A stretch of 7,350 bases of DNA from Holosporaceae bacterium (GTDB taxonomy: Bacteria > Pseudomonadota > Alphaproteobacteria > UBA3830): positions 1 through 7,350 of the forward strand of contig JAITRK010000015.1 in assembly GCA_031288435.1 (NCBI GenBank), given 5' to 3'. A program made the translations under genes and the position numbers. Below are positions 1-6,710 of the stretch, piece after piece (position 1 is the first letter of the stretch; every line of letters begins with the position of its first letter). The notes under the pieces were generated by a model that was not told where the DNA came from, did not search any database, and saw only the letters and a list, made by a program, of their open reading frames with translations.

Positions 1-755
1 GATACACTCAGTTTTCCAAGAAGCGGTGGCCCAAAGAACGCGCCGCCACTTGCCTTTGGACTTTGAACAACCTTTTCGCCGTTAGCAAAAAAGTAGGCAA
101 ATCCCTTGCCGGAAGAATACCCATATACAGAAAATTCTCTGCGTTTTGTCGTTATCTTCGAATAGAGTAGCTTATTCTTCTGGTTGTACATGATCTCAAA
201 GGAATCTCCTGATCGCAGAGAGCGTCGAAAATCTACCTTCGAGGATAAATTTTTGACAACGGCGTCGACCACATCGGCCGGAACTCCGGCATTTCTTGCA
301 TCCACATAGAAGTTCGACTTTATCTTTCCTGCAGCAACTTTTGCTCCCACAAATTCTCCATTCTGGATCGTTTTTACAAAGTAAACTGTAGTCGTATTTT
401 GTTTCGGCGCCGTTTGTCCATTATTATTTTTATCTTCGGTCGAGTTGGTAGCGGCAAACAGCGGCAACGGAGAAATAGCAGTTAGATCATATGCGGTGCT
501 TTGCAAGTTATCTCCAGGCAACGGTAGAGTCGTCAATTTTCCATAGCTTGCTGCCAACGAGGTAGCCTCTTCGACGTTATGCAGCAGAAACTCGTCACAA
601 CAACAAACAACCGCCTTCTGATTTTTTTTCACGGCAACGTCCAGCCCCGCAGCGCTGTAGCTAGTTGCCACAAAATAATTAAAAACCGGCCAATACCCAA
701 TCGCAAAAAGAAGCCCAGCACACGCTATTCTTGCCTTTTTAGAAAAACCGATCAA
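1..755 (-). CDS. M23-family envelope peptidase (MepM/Csd3-like), 5' part only, cut by left edge
   Basis: An uninterrupted reverse-strand frame of 251 codons runs off the left edge. Residues about 9-30 form one hydrophobic segment after a basic start (SKKAR), consistent with an uncleaved signal-anchor that puts the rest in the periplasm. A variable linker of about 90 residues follows, ending in an Asn/Thr/Gln-rich stretch. From about residue 123 the protein resembles the domain that precedes the LytM/M23 catalytic domain in MepM/Csd3-type endopeptidases: GKIKSNFYVDARNAGVPADV, then VDFRRSLRSGDSFEIMY, then KLLYSKIT and a tail ending GKLSVS where the catalytic part would begin. Family members cut peptidoglycan cross-links. 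The zinc ligands are outside the window, so catalytic competence cannot be judged. The start is TTG at 753-755, since stop codons (TGA 768-770, TAG 774-776) lie just upstream and no ATG or GTG is available in frame; its ribosome site is weak. It lies downstream of the divL-like gene on the same strand. Confidence 0.8.
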   Translation of the reverse strand, partial: MIGFSKKARIACAGLLFAIGYWPVFNYFVATSYSAAGLDVAVKKNQKAVVCCCDEFLLHNVEEATSLAASYGKLTTLPLPGDNLQSTAYDLTAISPLPLFAATNSTEDKNNNGQTAPKQNTTTVYFVKTIQNGEFVGAKVAAGKIKSNFYVDARNAGVPADVVDAVVKNLSSKVDFRRSLRSGDSFEIMYNQKNKLLYSKITTKRREFSVYGYSSGKGFAYFFANGEKVVQSPKASGGAFFGPPLLGKLSV

Positions 756-933
756 TCCAACATACCATCAAAACTAGTAATACACACACTTCATAGACGT
801 ATCCCACTAGATGCATCCTACTATATTATATGTTTAAAAAGCAAATAATTATTTAGTGGAAACTCGCAATTTAGCGGCGTCAAAGAAACTTCCATAAAGT
901 ATATTAAAGAATATTAACGAGGCTATCATCCAT
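756..933. other. Intergenic gap between the divL-like gene and the M23 gene
   Basis: This 178-bp AT-rich stretch holds the candidate -10 box at 825-830. I see no G+C-rich hairpin followed by a T-run that would act as an intrinsic terminator for the divL-like gene, and no credible small ORF or RNA gene. A forward open frame across it (579-848) is the antisense shadow of the peptidase gene and has no family resemblance. Confidence 0.5.
825..830 (-). promoter_or_regulatory. Candidate -10 box for the M23 peptidase gene
   Basis: The reverse strand reads TATAAT, a perfect sigma-70 -10 hexamer, about 70 bp upstream of the TTG start. No good -35 hexamer sits 16-18 bp further upstream, where the DNA is simply AT-rich, so this is a plausible but unproven promoter. 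It would allow the peptidase gene to be transcribed independently of the divL-like gene. Confidence 0.35.
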
Positions 934-3426
934 TTACTGCGCGGCAGATGCAGCTAGCAGCTCTTCAGATTCTGCCAAAGATTCTTCTGCCAATGTCTCC
1001 GGTTCGTCACCGTCCTTGGCAGCAGGCGTAGGATTTGCGGCATGGCGGCGCGGCAACGAACATATAACGCAGCTATTTCTGTTCATATCAACAGTAACGC
1101 CGAGCGTGCCGCCGTGTAATTCCATGAGCGATCGTACCAGCGGCATGCTCACTGTATTAGGTTCCGCACGCTTCAGCGGCGATTTCAGAAGCGGCGTTCT
1201 TTTGCGATTCGTGCCAGATGCAGATGCGCCCGCACCATCGTTTCTGATAATAATTTTAAGGTTATCTCCATCGATGGCCCCTCGCACATCGATTTCCCCA
1301 TTTATCGGCGTTGATTGAATGGCGTTTATCAGCACATTAAATATGGCCTGTTTCAGACGCTTCCGGTCTCCGCTAATTGGCTCCCGGAGTTCATCCAAAT
1401 GAGTGGCGATTGTTATATTTTTTTCGTGGGCTCTTTTTTCGACGTTGGCCATTACCTCTTCTATGGCTTCGCCAATGGAAAAAGTGGAAATATCCAATTT
1501 TGCGGATTCAACGTCGATGGAAACCATTTCTAGTAAATTATTAATCAGCTGATGAAGTTGATTAGAAGAGCTCAGGATATATCTGCAATATTCCATTTGT
1601 TTTTCATTCAGAACTCCATAATATTGAAGAATCAGTAGTTCCGCAAAGCCTATTAGCGCGTTCAGCGGTTCCCGCAGCTCCGTGGATATGCCGCGAATAA
1701 ATTCCTGTCGAAGATTCTGCGCAGCCTTTAGCGCCTGATCCTTTTCTCGAATGGCCGTTTCCACCATATAGGTATCAGTTATATCCGAGTAACTTAGCAT
1801 GTGCGCGCCATCAGGCAGCGGGATGTAGGAGAATAAAATGACGGAGCCGTCTTTTTTGGTGATTTTTCCGGTTTTTGCAATGCGATCCGTGAAACTGCTT
1901 ATGGAAGTTTCCAGGAACGATTTCCAGTCATCCCCGTAATCGATGGAATCTCGCATGCCATCCAGCATCTCGGACAGGTGCATGCCCTTCAGGTCTGACG
2001 TTTGCCGATCGCCTATATTCCATATTTTTAAACTGGCGTTGTTGATTACTTTCAGGCGATTGTCGCTGCCATAGACCACGATTCCTTCCTGTAGATGATC
2101 AAGAGTTTCCTTCTGAACCGCCAAAAGCGTATTATTTTTCCGCTGTAGCGCCAGCGAATCGGTGACGTCTTCAAACATAAACAACAGTCCGCCCAGCGGA
2201 TATGGCGCGATGACTGAGCGCAACGTATTGCCATTGGGTAAATGCATCAATTCCTGCGACGGAGCAGTCACCGACGTAAACAACGCCAGCTGGGATTTTT
2301 TAAACGCCTGGAAATCGGCATGCTCCGGCAACTGGCGATTATTGCGGCGCTCGTCAAGTACCTCGGCATAGGTGGGTTTAGAGTGGAGCCATCCTGCTTC
2401 CAACTTCATAAGCTTTTGATATGCGCTGTTGAAAAACACAAGCCGCGTATTCTCGCTAAATATTGCTATGGCCGTTGACAAATTCTCCAACACTTCGTAG
2501 TTAGCAGTCACGACGCGATCCAAACTGGACGCCAAATTTTCTTCGGAGGTGACGTCCAACGCAAATCCAACAAAATTACCTTGGAATGCAGGAACTTCGT
2601 GGATGGATAGCTTCTTGCGTACCCCTTTTACCACCGCGAACTGCGAAATAACCTGCATTTTGTTGCATTTTTTCGCGTTTTCTGCAAGCGAATGCCCCTG
2701 CCCAAATAATACTCCGGAAATTAGCGGGACATTATTTAGCAAAATTCTTTCCTGCGAACTATCAAGAGCATCGGCGTAGAATTTATTGCAGTAGACTATG
2801 TTCAGTCTATTGTTTCTTCTCCACACCGGCAGCGGAATAATGTCCAATATCTCTCGTAGACTGGCAGCGGTGTTTTTGGCGTCGGTTGCGGCTTTTTCAA
2901 GCGCCTGCGTTTTTAGTTTAGATTCCGTAGCGTCGCGGCACCACAGAGAAAATGTCTCTAGGCCGTTGATAACCATCTTGGATCCATAGATTTCCAGAAC
3001 ACTTTCCTGTAAACATACGGTCAGTGTGAACGCCTCGCCGGTCTTCTTCAGCTTCCCGTACAATTGCGAAAGTTGTTCCACGTCTTCTGTGGGAAATGCC
3101 GAAAGAATTTCTGTAAAATAAATGGGCGACGAGTGCTTTATTCCCAGTAGATATTTCAGCTTTTTAGAAGACCCAATATATTCGTTGGCGCCGTTCCAGG
3201 CGATCCAGCCGTCGTAGGACGAAGACAAAACAGCCTGATAGTGACAGAGTACATCTCTATATTTTACGCAATCAAACCTAGCCGCGTACACGCAGTGCAT
3301 TAGAATCACCGATGCCAACAGAAAACTTCCTATCGTAAGAGTAGGAGAATTCGAAAATATCAGACACACTATTCCGAATAGCACCAGAAAAGAGCTGAAC
3401 AGATCCGCTTTATACCAGATTCTCAT
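934..3426 (-). CDS. divL: DivL-like multi-PAS sensor kinase homologue with degenerate kinase core (predicted pseudokinase)
   Basis: Numbering is from the ATG at 3424-3426 (830 aa). Two membrane segments (about 9-25 and 30-49) are followed by four PAS-like domains (about 64-170, 190-300, 309-422, 439-550), a short helix, a HisKA-like dimerisation domain and a GHKL-type ATPase domain. This is the layout of Caulobacter DivL, which has Tyr in place of the H-box His and works as a membrane-bound regulator of the CckA-CtrA cell-cycle phosphorelay through DivK. Here the H-box reads ISTELREPLNALIGFAELL, with Thr582 where His is expected. The N-box keeps Asn701 (LINAIQSTP). The D-box DxGxG is NDGAG (Asn729), and the G2 box GxGLGL is PNTVSM (756-761), so catalysis and probably ATP binding are lost. 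The last 36 residues are Ala/Glu-rich. TTG and GTG starts 9-10 codons upstream (3456, 3453) are possible; no start has a clear ribosome site. DivL orthology is inferred; a generic PAS kinase homologue is the alternative. Confidence 0.8.
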   Translation of the reverse strand: MRIWYKADLFSSFLVLFGIVCLIFSNSPTLTIGSFLLASVILMHCVYAARFDCVKYRDVLCHYQAVLSSSYDGWIAWNGANEYIGSSKKLKYLLGIKHSSPIYFTEILSAFPTEDVEQLSQLYGKLKKTGEAFTLTVCLQESVLEIYGSKMVINGLETFSLWCRDATESKLKTQALEKAATDAKNTAASLREILDIIPLPVWRRNNRLNIVYCNKFYADALDSSQERILLNNVPLISGVLFGQGHSLAENAKKCNKMQVISQFAVVKGVRKKLSIHEVPAFQGNFVGFALDVTSEENLASSLDRVVTANYEVLENLSTAIAIFSENTRLVFFNSAYQKLMKLEAGWLHSKPTYAEVLDERRNNRQLPEHADFQAFKKSQLALFTSVTAPSQELMHLPNGNTLRSVIAPYPLGGLLFMFEDVTDSLALQRKNNTLLAVQKETLDHLQEGIVVYGSDNRLKVINNASLKIWNIGDRQTSDLKGMHLSEMLDGMRDSIDYGDDWKSFLETSISSFTDRIAKTGKITKKDGSVILFSYIPLPDGAHMLSYSDITDTYMVETAIREKDQALKAAQNLRQEFIRGISTELREPLNALIGFAELLILQYYGVLNEKQMEYCRYILSSSNQLHQLINNLLEMVSIDVESAKLDISTFSIGEAIEEVMANVEKRAHEKNITIATHLDELREPISGDRKRLKQAIFNVLINAIQSTPINGEIDVRGAIDGDNLKIIIRNDGAGASASGTNRKRTPLLKSPLKRAEPNTVSMPLVRSLMELHGGTLGVTVDMNRNSCVICSLPRRHAANPTPAAKDGDEPETLAEESLAESEELLAASAAQ

Positions 3427-3491
3427 GAAAATGCACCGAACAAAACAAAACACCAATCTAGACAGCGGCTATTTCATCCAGACCATTGCCA

Positions 3492-3519
3492 TTATTAGCA
3501 GAATAATCTGAAAATACAA
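3492..3519 (-). promoter_or_regulatory. Candidate sigma-70 promoter for the divL-like gene
   Basis: On the reverse strand TTGTAT (3514-3519) and TAATAA (3492-3497) are separated by 16 bp, with TGC just before the -10 as in an extended -10 element. Transcription would start near 3485, leaving a leader of about 59 nt to the ATG at 3426 or about 29 nt to the TTG at 3456. The region is AT-rich, so chance matches are likely. Confidence 0.35.
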
Positions 3520-3607
3520 CAGAAAATACCACAATTGTTATGCAAAATATTTTTGGATTTTAAAAAATTTCCATATCCTACGAACTAATATTACTTTTTT
3601 AATAGTT

Positions 3608-3635
3608 TTGCCAATGGTTGTGTTCCTGTTATAAT
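3608..3635 (+). promoter_or_regulatory. Strong-looking sigma-70 promoter for the GrpB-family gene
   Basis: TTGCCA (3608-3613), a 16-bp spacer and a consensus TATAAT (3630-3635) preceded by TGT form a good extended -10 promoter reading rightward. Transcription would start near 3642. That is only about 9 nt before the TTG at 3651, 27 nt before the ATG at 3669 and 42 nt before the ATG at 3684, which argues for one of the ATG starts unless the message is nearly leaderless. Confidence 0.65.
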
Positions 3636-3683
3636 GCCAATCGGTAGCTGTTGAAAAAGCGTTCGCGAATGATGGATAGAATC

Positions 3684-4250
3684 ATGACAAAAACATTATT
3701 TGGCATGTCGGACAGAGAGTTGTGGAAAACATTTCCAGTAATTCTCTGCAAATATCAGGAGAGTTGGGCTGAACTATACCAAAACGAAAAAAAATTACTG
3801 ACGAATGTCCTTGGGAAAGATTTGATGGCGCGAATAAATCACTGCGGCAGTACATCGATACCAGGGCTTGTAGCTAAACCTATAATAGATATTCTGCTGG
3901 AAATAAACTCCGGCGTATCCATGCCGACCATTGCGGAAATTATGAAAAGCGTCGGCTATGTGTGCGTAAAATGCAACGATAGCAATGCGGTTTTGTTAAA
4001 AGGATATGCGCCAAGCGGAATTGAGCGGCGCGTGTTTCATGTGCATCTTAGATATGAGAACGATTGCGACGAGCTTTTATTTCGGGATTATCTTCTGGAA
4101 CATCCGGAAGCGGCCCACAAATACGAACAATTAAAAATTGCAGCCGGCGATAGATTTAGGTTCGATCGAACTGCCTATTCGGAATCGAAAACCGATTTTG
4201 TGCGACACATTACGGAATTGGGGAAATTAATGGCGGCAGCGCGGCGTTGA
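3684..4250 (+). CDS. GrpB/UPF0157-family protein (nucleotidyltransferase-like fold)
   Basis: From the ATG at 3684 the protein has 188 residues, the usual size for this family. It carries the family signature HCGSTSIPGLVAKPIIDILL (about 53-72), the later FHVHL segment, and the C-terminal block FRDYLLEHPEAAHKYEQLK followed by FDRTAYSESKTDFV. GrpB proteins are assigned to the nucleotidyltransferase superfamily, but their substrate is not generally established, so no reaction is given. No signal peptide or membrane segment is seen, so it is probably cytosolic. The frame is open from TTG 3651 and also has ATGs at 3669 and 3705. I prefer 3684 because a GGA lies 6 nt upstream and the distance to the family's conserved N-terminal strand is reasonable. 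It has its own promoter and stands alone: divergent from the divL-like gene and convergent on comM. Confidence 0.85.
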   Translation: MTKTLFGMSDRELWKTFPVILCKYQESWAELYQNEKKLLTNVLGKDLMARINHCGSTSIPGLVAKPIIDILLEINSGVSMPTIAEIMKSVGYVCVKCNDSNAVLLKGYAPSGIERRVFHVHLRYENDCDELLFRDYLLEHPEAAHKYEQLKIAAGDRFRFDRTAYSESKTDFVRHITELGKLMAAARR

Positions 4251-4271
4251 TATATACATGACATGGTTACG
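4251..4271. other. 21-bp convergent gene junction without visible terminator
   Basis: The GrpB-family gene and comM end tail to tail with 21 bp between their stop codons. I see neither a stable G+C-rich stem nor a T-run in the gap or in the adjoining gene ends, so transcripts from both sides may run into the opposite gene or end by Rho. Confidence 0.4.
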
Positions 4272-5777
4272 CTACAACTCCACACGTCTGTAGCCCATGG
4301 CTTCGTAGACATATCGAGCGTCGATGGACTCCTCGTTTTCCATGTCCGCCAGTGTTCGCGAAAGTTTTAGCACCCGATAGTAGCCGCGCGCGGAAATTTT
4401 CGTTTTGTCCACGCACTGGTAGAGCACTTCTTTGGCTTCTGCTTTTAATTGATTTTCCAGCTCCTGCCCATCTGCTTCGGCATTTGTTTTTATGGGCAGA
4501 TCCTTGTATCTGGTTTCCTGAATCTCTCGAGCCGCCATGACGCGTTTTCTAATAACAGTCGATGGCTCTATGCTGTCTTTCGGTTGAGAAAAATCGGACA
4601 TCTTCACGTCCGGCACGTCCATAAAAATATCTATGCGATCCAGCAGCGGGCCGGAAATTCTCCGCATATAATCCTTTCCGCATTTAGGGGCCTGACTGCA
4701 TTCTTTTCCGTCCACTCCAAGATAGCCGCAGCGACACGGATTCATGGCGGCTACCAGCTGTATGCGAGCCGGATAGGTCGCGTGATTGTTGGCACGGGAA
4801 ACGGTAACTTTTCCAGTTTCAAGCGGTTGCCTCAGTGCTTCCAACGTCGCTCTGGAAAATTCCGGCAGCTCGTCCAGAAACAACACGCCTCGATGAGCCA
4901 GAGAAATTTCTCCTGGTTTTGCGTGCATTCCTCCTCCAACCAACGACGCCAGCGACGCAGAATGATGCGGCGCGCGGTACGGTCGTTCGACGATCAGTCC
5001 GGTTTCGGATATTTGTCCAGCTATGCTGTGGATCATAGTAACCTCCAGAGCCTCTTCGGATGAAAACGGAGGTAATATACCTGGCAGGCGCGAGGCAAGC
5101 AAAGATTTACCAACTCCAGGCGGCCCAAGCATTAGCATGTTATGCCCTCCGGCAGCAGCTAATTCCAGCGCACGTTTCGCCATCGTCTGCCCTTTTATAT
5201 CGCTCATGCATCCGTAGGTCTGGCGATGGTTCGTCGCCATATCCTTTATTGATACTTTCGGCAGGATTTGCTCCCCTTTGAAGTGATTTATTAGAGATAG
5301 CAACGTCCTGGGAGCCAATATCGCGCCGTCGCCGGACCAGGCTGCTTCCCGGGCGCATTCCTCCGGACATATGAAAATTTTATCGTTGGCCTTGGACCAG
5401 ATGGCTGCCGGCAAAATTCCAGGCACTCGGCATACGTTGCCGTTAAGAGACAATTCTCCAACAGCTGCCACATTGGCGACGTCCTCCTGCGCTATTACGT
5501 CCATTGCCGCCAGCAGAGCCAGTGCTATGGGCAGGTCGTAGTGACTTCCCTCCTTTTGTACGTCGGCCGGAGCCAGGTTAACCGTAATTCGCTGCGAGGG
5601 CAACGAAATTCCCAACGAGTAGAGACAGGCGCGAATTCTTTCACGAGATTCTGCCACCGTCTTATCAGGAAGGCCAACGACTGTAAACGTTGGCAGTCCA
5701 TTAAGTACCTGAATCTGAACATCTATGCCTATGGTGGATATGCCGAGGAAAGAAACTGTTTTTACGTTGGCCTGCAC
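4272..5777 (-). CDS. comM: ComM/YifB-family Mg-chelatase-like AAA+ ATPase
   Basis: The full-length protein has 501 residues, close to E. coli YifB at about 506. Residues 1-170 form the Lon-protease-like N-terminal domain without a protease active site (FTVVGLPDKTVAESRERIRA, then NLAPADVQKEGSHYDLPIAL). The AAA+ core carries Walker A GPPGVGKS (218-225), the family-specific APHHSAS (269-275), Walker B VLFLDE (298-303) and a GPLLDRIDI segment (376-384). Cys348, Cys350, Cys360 and Cys366 form the family's zinc-ribbon-like insert. The C-terminal SARGYYRVLKLSRTLAD (462-478) is typical. ComM is a hexameric helicase that promotes branch migration during recombination, shown mainly in naturally transformable species; it is widespread also in bacteria not known to take up DNA. 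The start is GTG, with AGGA 7 nt upstream and an in-frame TAG just before it. It lies 21 bp after the dolP-like gene, so the two are probably co-transcribed. All key motifs look intact. Confidence 0.96.
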   Translation of the reverse strand: MQANVKTVSFLGISTIGIDVQIQVLNGLPTFTVVGLPDKTVAESRERIRACLYSLGISLPSQRITVNLAPADVQKEGSHYDLPIALALLAAMDVIAQEDVANVAAVGELSLNGNVCRVPGILPAAIWSKANDKIFICPEECAREAAWSGDGAILAPRTLLSLINHFKGEQILPKVSIKDMATNHRQTYGCMSDIKGQTMAKRALELAAAGGHNMLMLGPPGVGKSLLASRLPGILPPFSSEEALEVTMIHSIAGQISETGLIVERPYRAPHHSASLASLVGGGMHAKPGEISLAHRGVLFLDELPEFSRATLEALRQPLETGKVTVSRANNHATYPARIQLVAAMNPCRCGYLGVDGKECSQAPKCGKDYMRRISGPLLDRIDIFMDVPDVKMSDFSQPKDSIEPSTVIRKRVMAAREIQETRYKDLPIKTNAEADGQELENQLKAEAKEVLYQCVDKTKISARGYYRVLKLSRTLADMENEESIDARYVYEAMGYRRVEL

Positions 5778-5784
5778 GTTACTG

Positions 5785-5788
5785 TCCT
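5785..5788 (-). promoter_or_regulatory. Ribosome binding site deciding the comM GTG start
   Basis: The reverse strand reads AGGA, ending 7 nt before the GTG at 5775-5777. An in-frame TAG (5787-5789) overlaps it, so no longer form of the protein is possible. The resulting N-terminus QANVKTVSFLG matches the usual start of this family. Confidence 0.75.
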
Positions 5789-5798
5789 ATTTTTGCAA

Positions 5799-6488
5799 CT
5801 AGCGATGAGGTAAAGCTGGAGAAACAGGTGAACCTGTAGAAGACGTTGATTTTGTGGCTTCTTTTTGTACCTTTTTGGTCGTAGGCATGGATTTTTCTTG
5901 CTCATTACCCTTGTCTATTCTGATATAAACAACCACTTTTTCCACGCCGGACGTGGATCTTGCATGATTTACAACAACGTCTCGCTCAAATTTCGAACTG
6001 GCGGTGCCGCACAGGTACACGATTCCTTTGCAGGTGGTTACATCGTAGTTCAGCGACAACACATTACCGTCAAACGCCAGCGCGGATTTAATTCTGGACG
6101 TTATGCTGGAGTCAATGGCAAAATCCTTTGGACCAGGTGGCTCTTGCACGCTGGTTTCGTCGAAAACCTCCCTGTAACCATCTACGCTACGGACCGTACT
6201 CATGACCTCTTCGCACTGCTTATCGTCTTCCATGTATCCTATTACTACAACCATGCCGTGCTTAATGCTCAGCTCAACTTTACTAACAAATTCTTTATTG
6301 ACGCTAAACAGCCGTTGCATAATCTTCAGATGCAGTTCGTTGTCGGAAATGGATCCGCTTATTCCTTCGCGATTGCGCACGACGGTCGTCCCAACGACTG
6401 CAGTGCCGCCAACAATCCAGGTAACAGGATCACAGGCAACCAGCGACAATAGCAACGGTAGCAATACTATAGAACCAATTGTTTTCAT
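5799..6488 (-). CDS. dolP: Dual-BON-domain lipoprotein, DolP/YraP-like
   Basis: From the ATG at 6486-6488 the protein has 229 residues. It begins with a lipoprotein signal peptide (MKTIGSIVLLPLLLSLVAC) whose lipobox LVAC gives Cys19 as the lipidated residue. A glycine/valine-rich linker (IVGGTAVVGTTVV) and a divergent DxRS-like segment then lead into BON domain 1 (about 49-117) and BON domain 2 (about 124-191). This is the arrangement of E. coli DolP (YraP), an outer-membrane lipoprotein of about 191 residues that binds anionic phospholipid and supports envelope integrity and BAM function. Here a Ser/Thr/Lys-rich tail (192-229) is extra. Residue +2 after the Cys is Asp, the inner-membrane retention signal of the E. 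coli Lol system, so location is uncertain. The frame is open 24 codons further upstream, but a near-perfect ribosome site fixes the shorter start, and the longer one would bury the signal peptide. Probably first gene of an operon with comM. A generic OsmY-like BON protein is the alternative. Confidence 0.88.
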   Translation of the reverse strand: MKTIGSIVLLPLLLSLVACDPVTWIVGGTAVVGTTVVRNREGISGSISDNELHLKIMQRLFSVNKEFVSKVELSIKHGMVVVIGYMEDDKQCEEVMSTVRSVDGYREVFDETSVQEPPGPKDFAIDSSITSRIKSALAFDGNVLSLNYDVTTCKGIVYLCGTASSKFERDVVVNHARSTSGVEKVVVYIRIDKGNEQEKSMPTTKKVQKEATKSTSSTGSPVSPALPHR

Positions 6489-6494
6489 ATAATC

Positions 6495-6501
6495 CACCTC
6501 C
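6495..6501 (-). promoter_or_regulatory. Strong Shine-Dalgarno fixing the dolP-like start
   Basis: The reverse strand reads GGAGGTG, ending 6 nt before the ATG at 6486-6488. This is the best ribosome site in the window. It selects the start that places the lipoprotein signal peptide at the N-terminus rather than 24 codons inside the protein. Confidence 0.85.
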
Positions 6502-6525
6502 ACTACAGCCAAAAAAGCAATTACC

Positions 6526-6555
6526 ATTGTATCATTTCCCAGAGGATTGTTGCAA
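6526..6555 (-). promoter_or_regulatory. Candidate sigma-70 promoter for the dolP-comM unit
   Basis: On the reverse strand TTGCAA (6550-6555) and TACAAT (6526-6531) are 18 bp apart, with TGA just before the -10 as in an extended -10 element. Transcription would begin near 6519, giving a leader of about 30 nt that contains the strong ribosome site. It overlaps the upstream part of the longer reading frame, which again supports the shorter start. Confidence 0.55.
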
Positions 6556-6643
6556 ACCACAAACGTTCATTTTCGTCTCCGCCTCGCCAACAGTCCTTCG
6601 CAGAATGGCGAACAAACCTGCCGCTACAAAATGTTAGCGCTTC

Positions 6644-6671
6644 TTGTTTTAAATAAAATTTGTGCTATTCT
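6644..6671 (+). promoter_or_regulatory. Candidate sigma-70 promoter for the ATPase zeta gene
   Basis: TTGTTT (6644-6649) and TATTCT (6666-6671) are separated by 16 bp, with TGC before the -10 (extended -10). Transcription would start near 6678, about 33 nt before the GTG at 6711. It faces away from the dolP-side promoter within the same 222-bp divergent region. Confidence 0.45.
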
Positions 6672-6710
6672 CTATTGGTTCGAGTAATGTTTGTCGTTTG
6701 AGGCGGCGCC

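Noticed and set aside
579..848. Forward open frame of 89 codons.
   Set aside because: Antisense to the start of the M23 peptidase gene, whose reverse-strand frame has clear family similarity and a membrane anchor.
904..917. TTAA-N6-TTAA, resembling a CtrA box, between the divL-like gene and the M23 gene.
   Set aside because: The CtrA consensus has a 7-bp spacer; this one has 6, the DNA is AT-rich, and the site is far (about 75 bp) upstream of the candidate -10 box. A chance match is more likely.
4449..5063. Forward open frame of 204 codons antisense to comM.
   Set aside because: Composition is that of a reverse-complement shadow of a strongly conserved gene; no family resemblance, no ribosome site.
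5824..5837. Perfect 6+2+6 palindrome ACAGGTGAACCTGT.
   Set aside because: It lies inside the coding tail of the dolP-like gene (Ser-Thr-Gly-Ser-Pro region), has no T-run and is not repeated elsewhere in the window; probably chance.
5865..6452. Forward open frame of 195 codons antisense to the dolP-like gene.
   Set aside because: Shadow of the well-supported lipoprotein gene on the other strand; no recognisable domain.
6489..6560. Longer form of the dolP-like protein starting 24 codons upstream.
   Set aside because: It would place the lipoprotein signal peptide internally and overlap the candidate promoter; the GGAGGTG site supports the start at 6488.
6622..6639. Small inverted repeat CGCTA...TAGCG just upstream of the zeta promoter, followed by a T-rich stretch.
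   Set aside because: The stem is only 5 bp and no gene on the plus strand ends nearby, so it is not a credible terminator; an operator role is unsupported.
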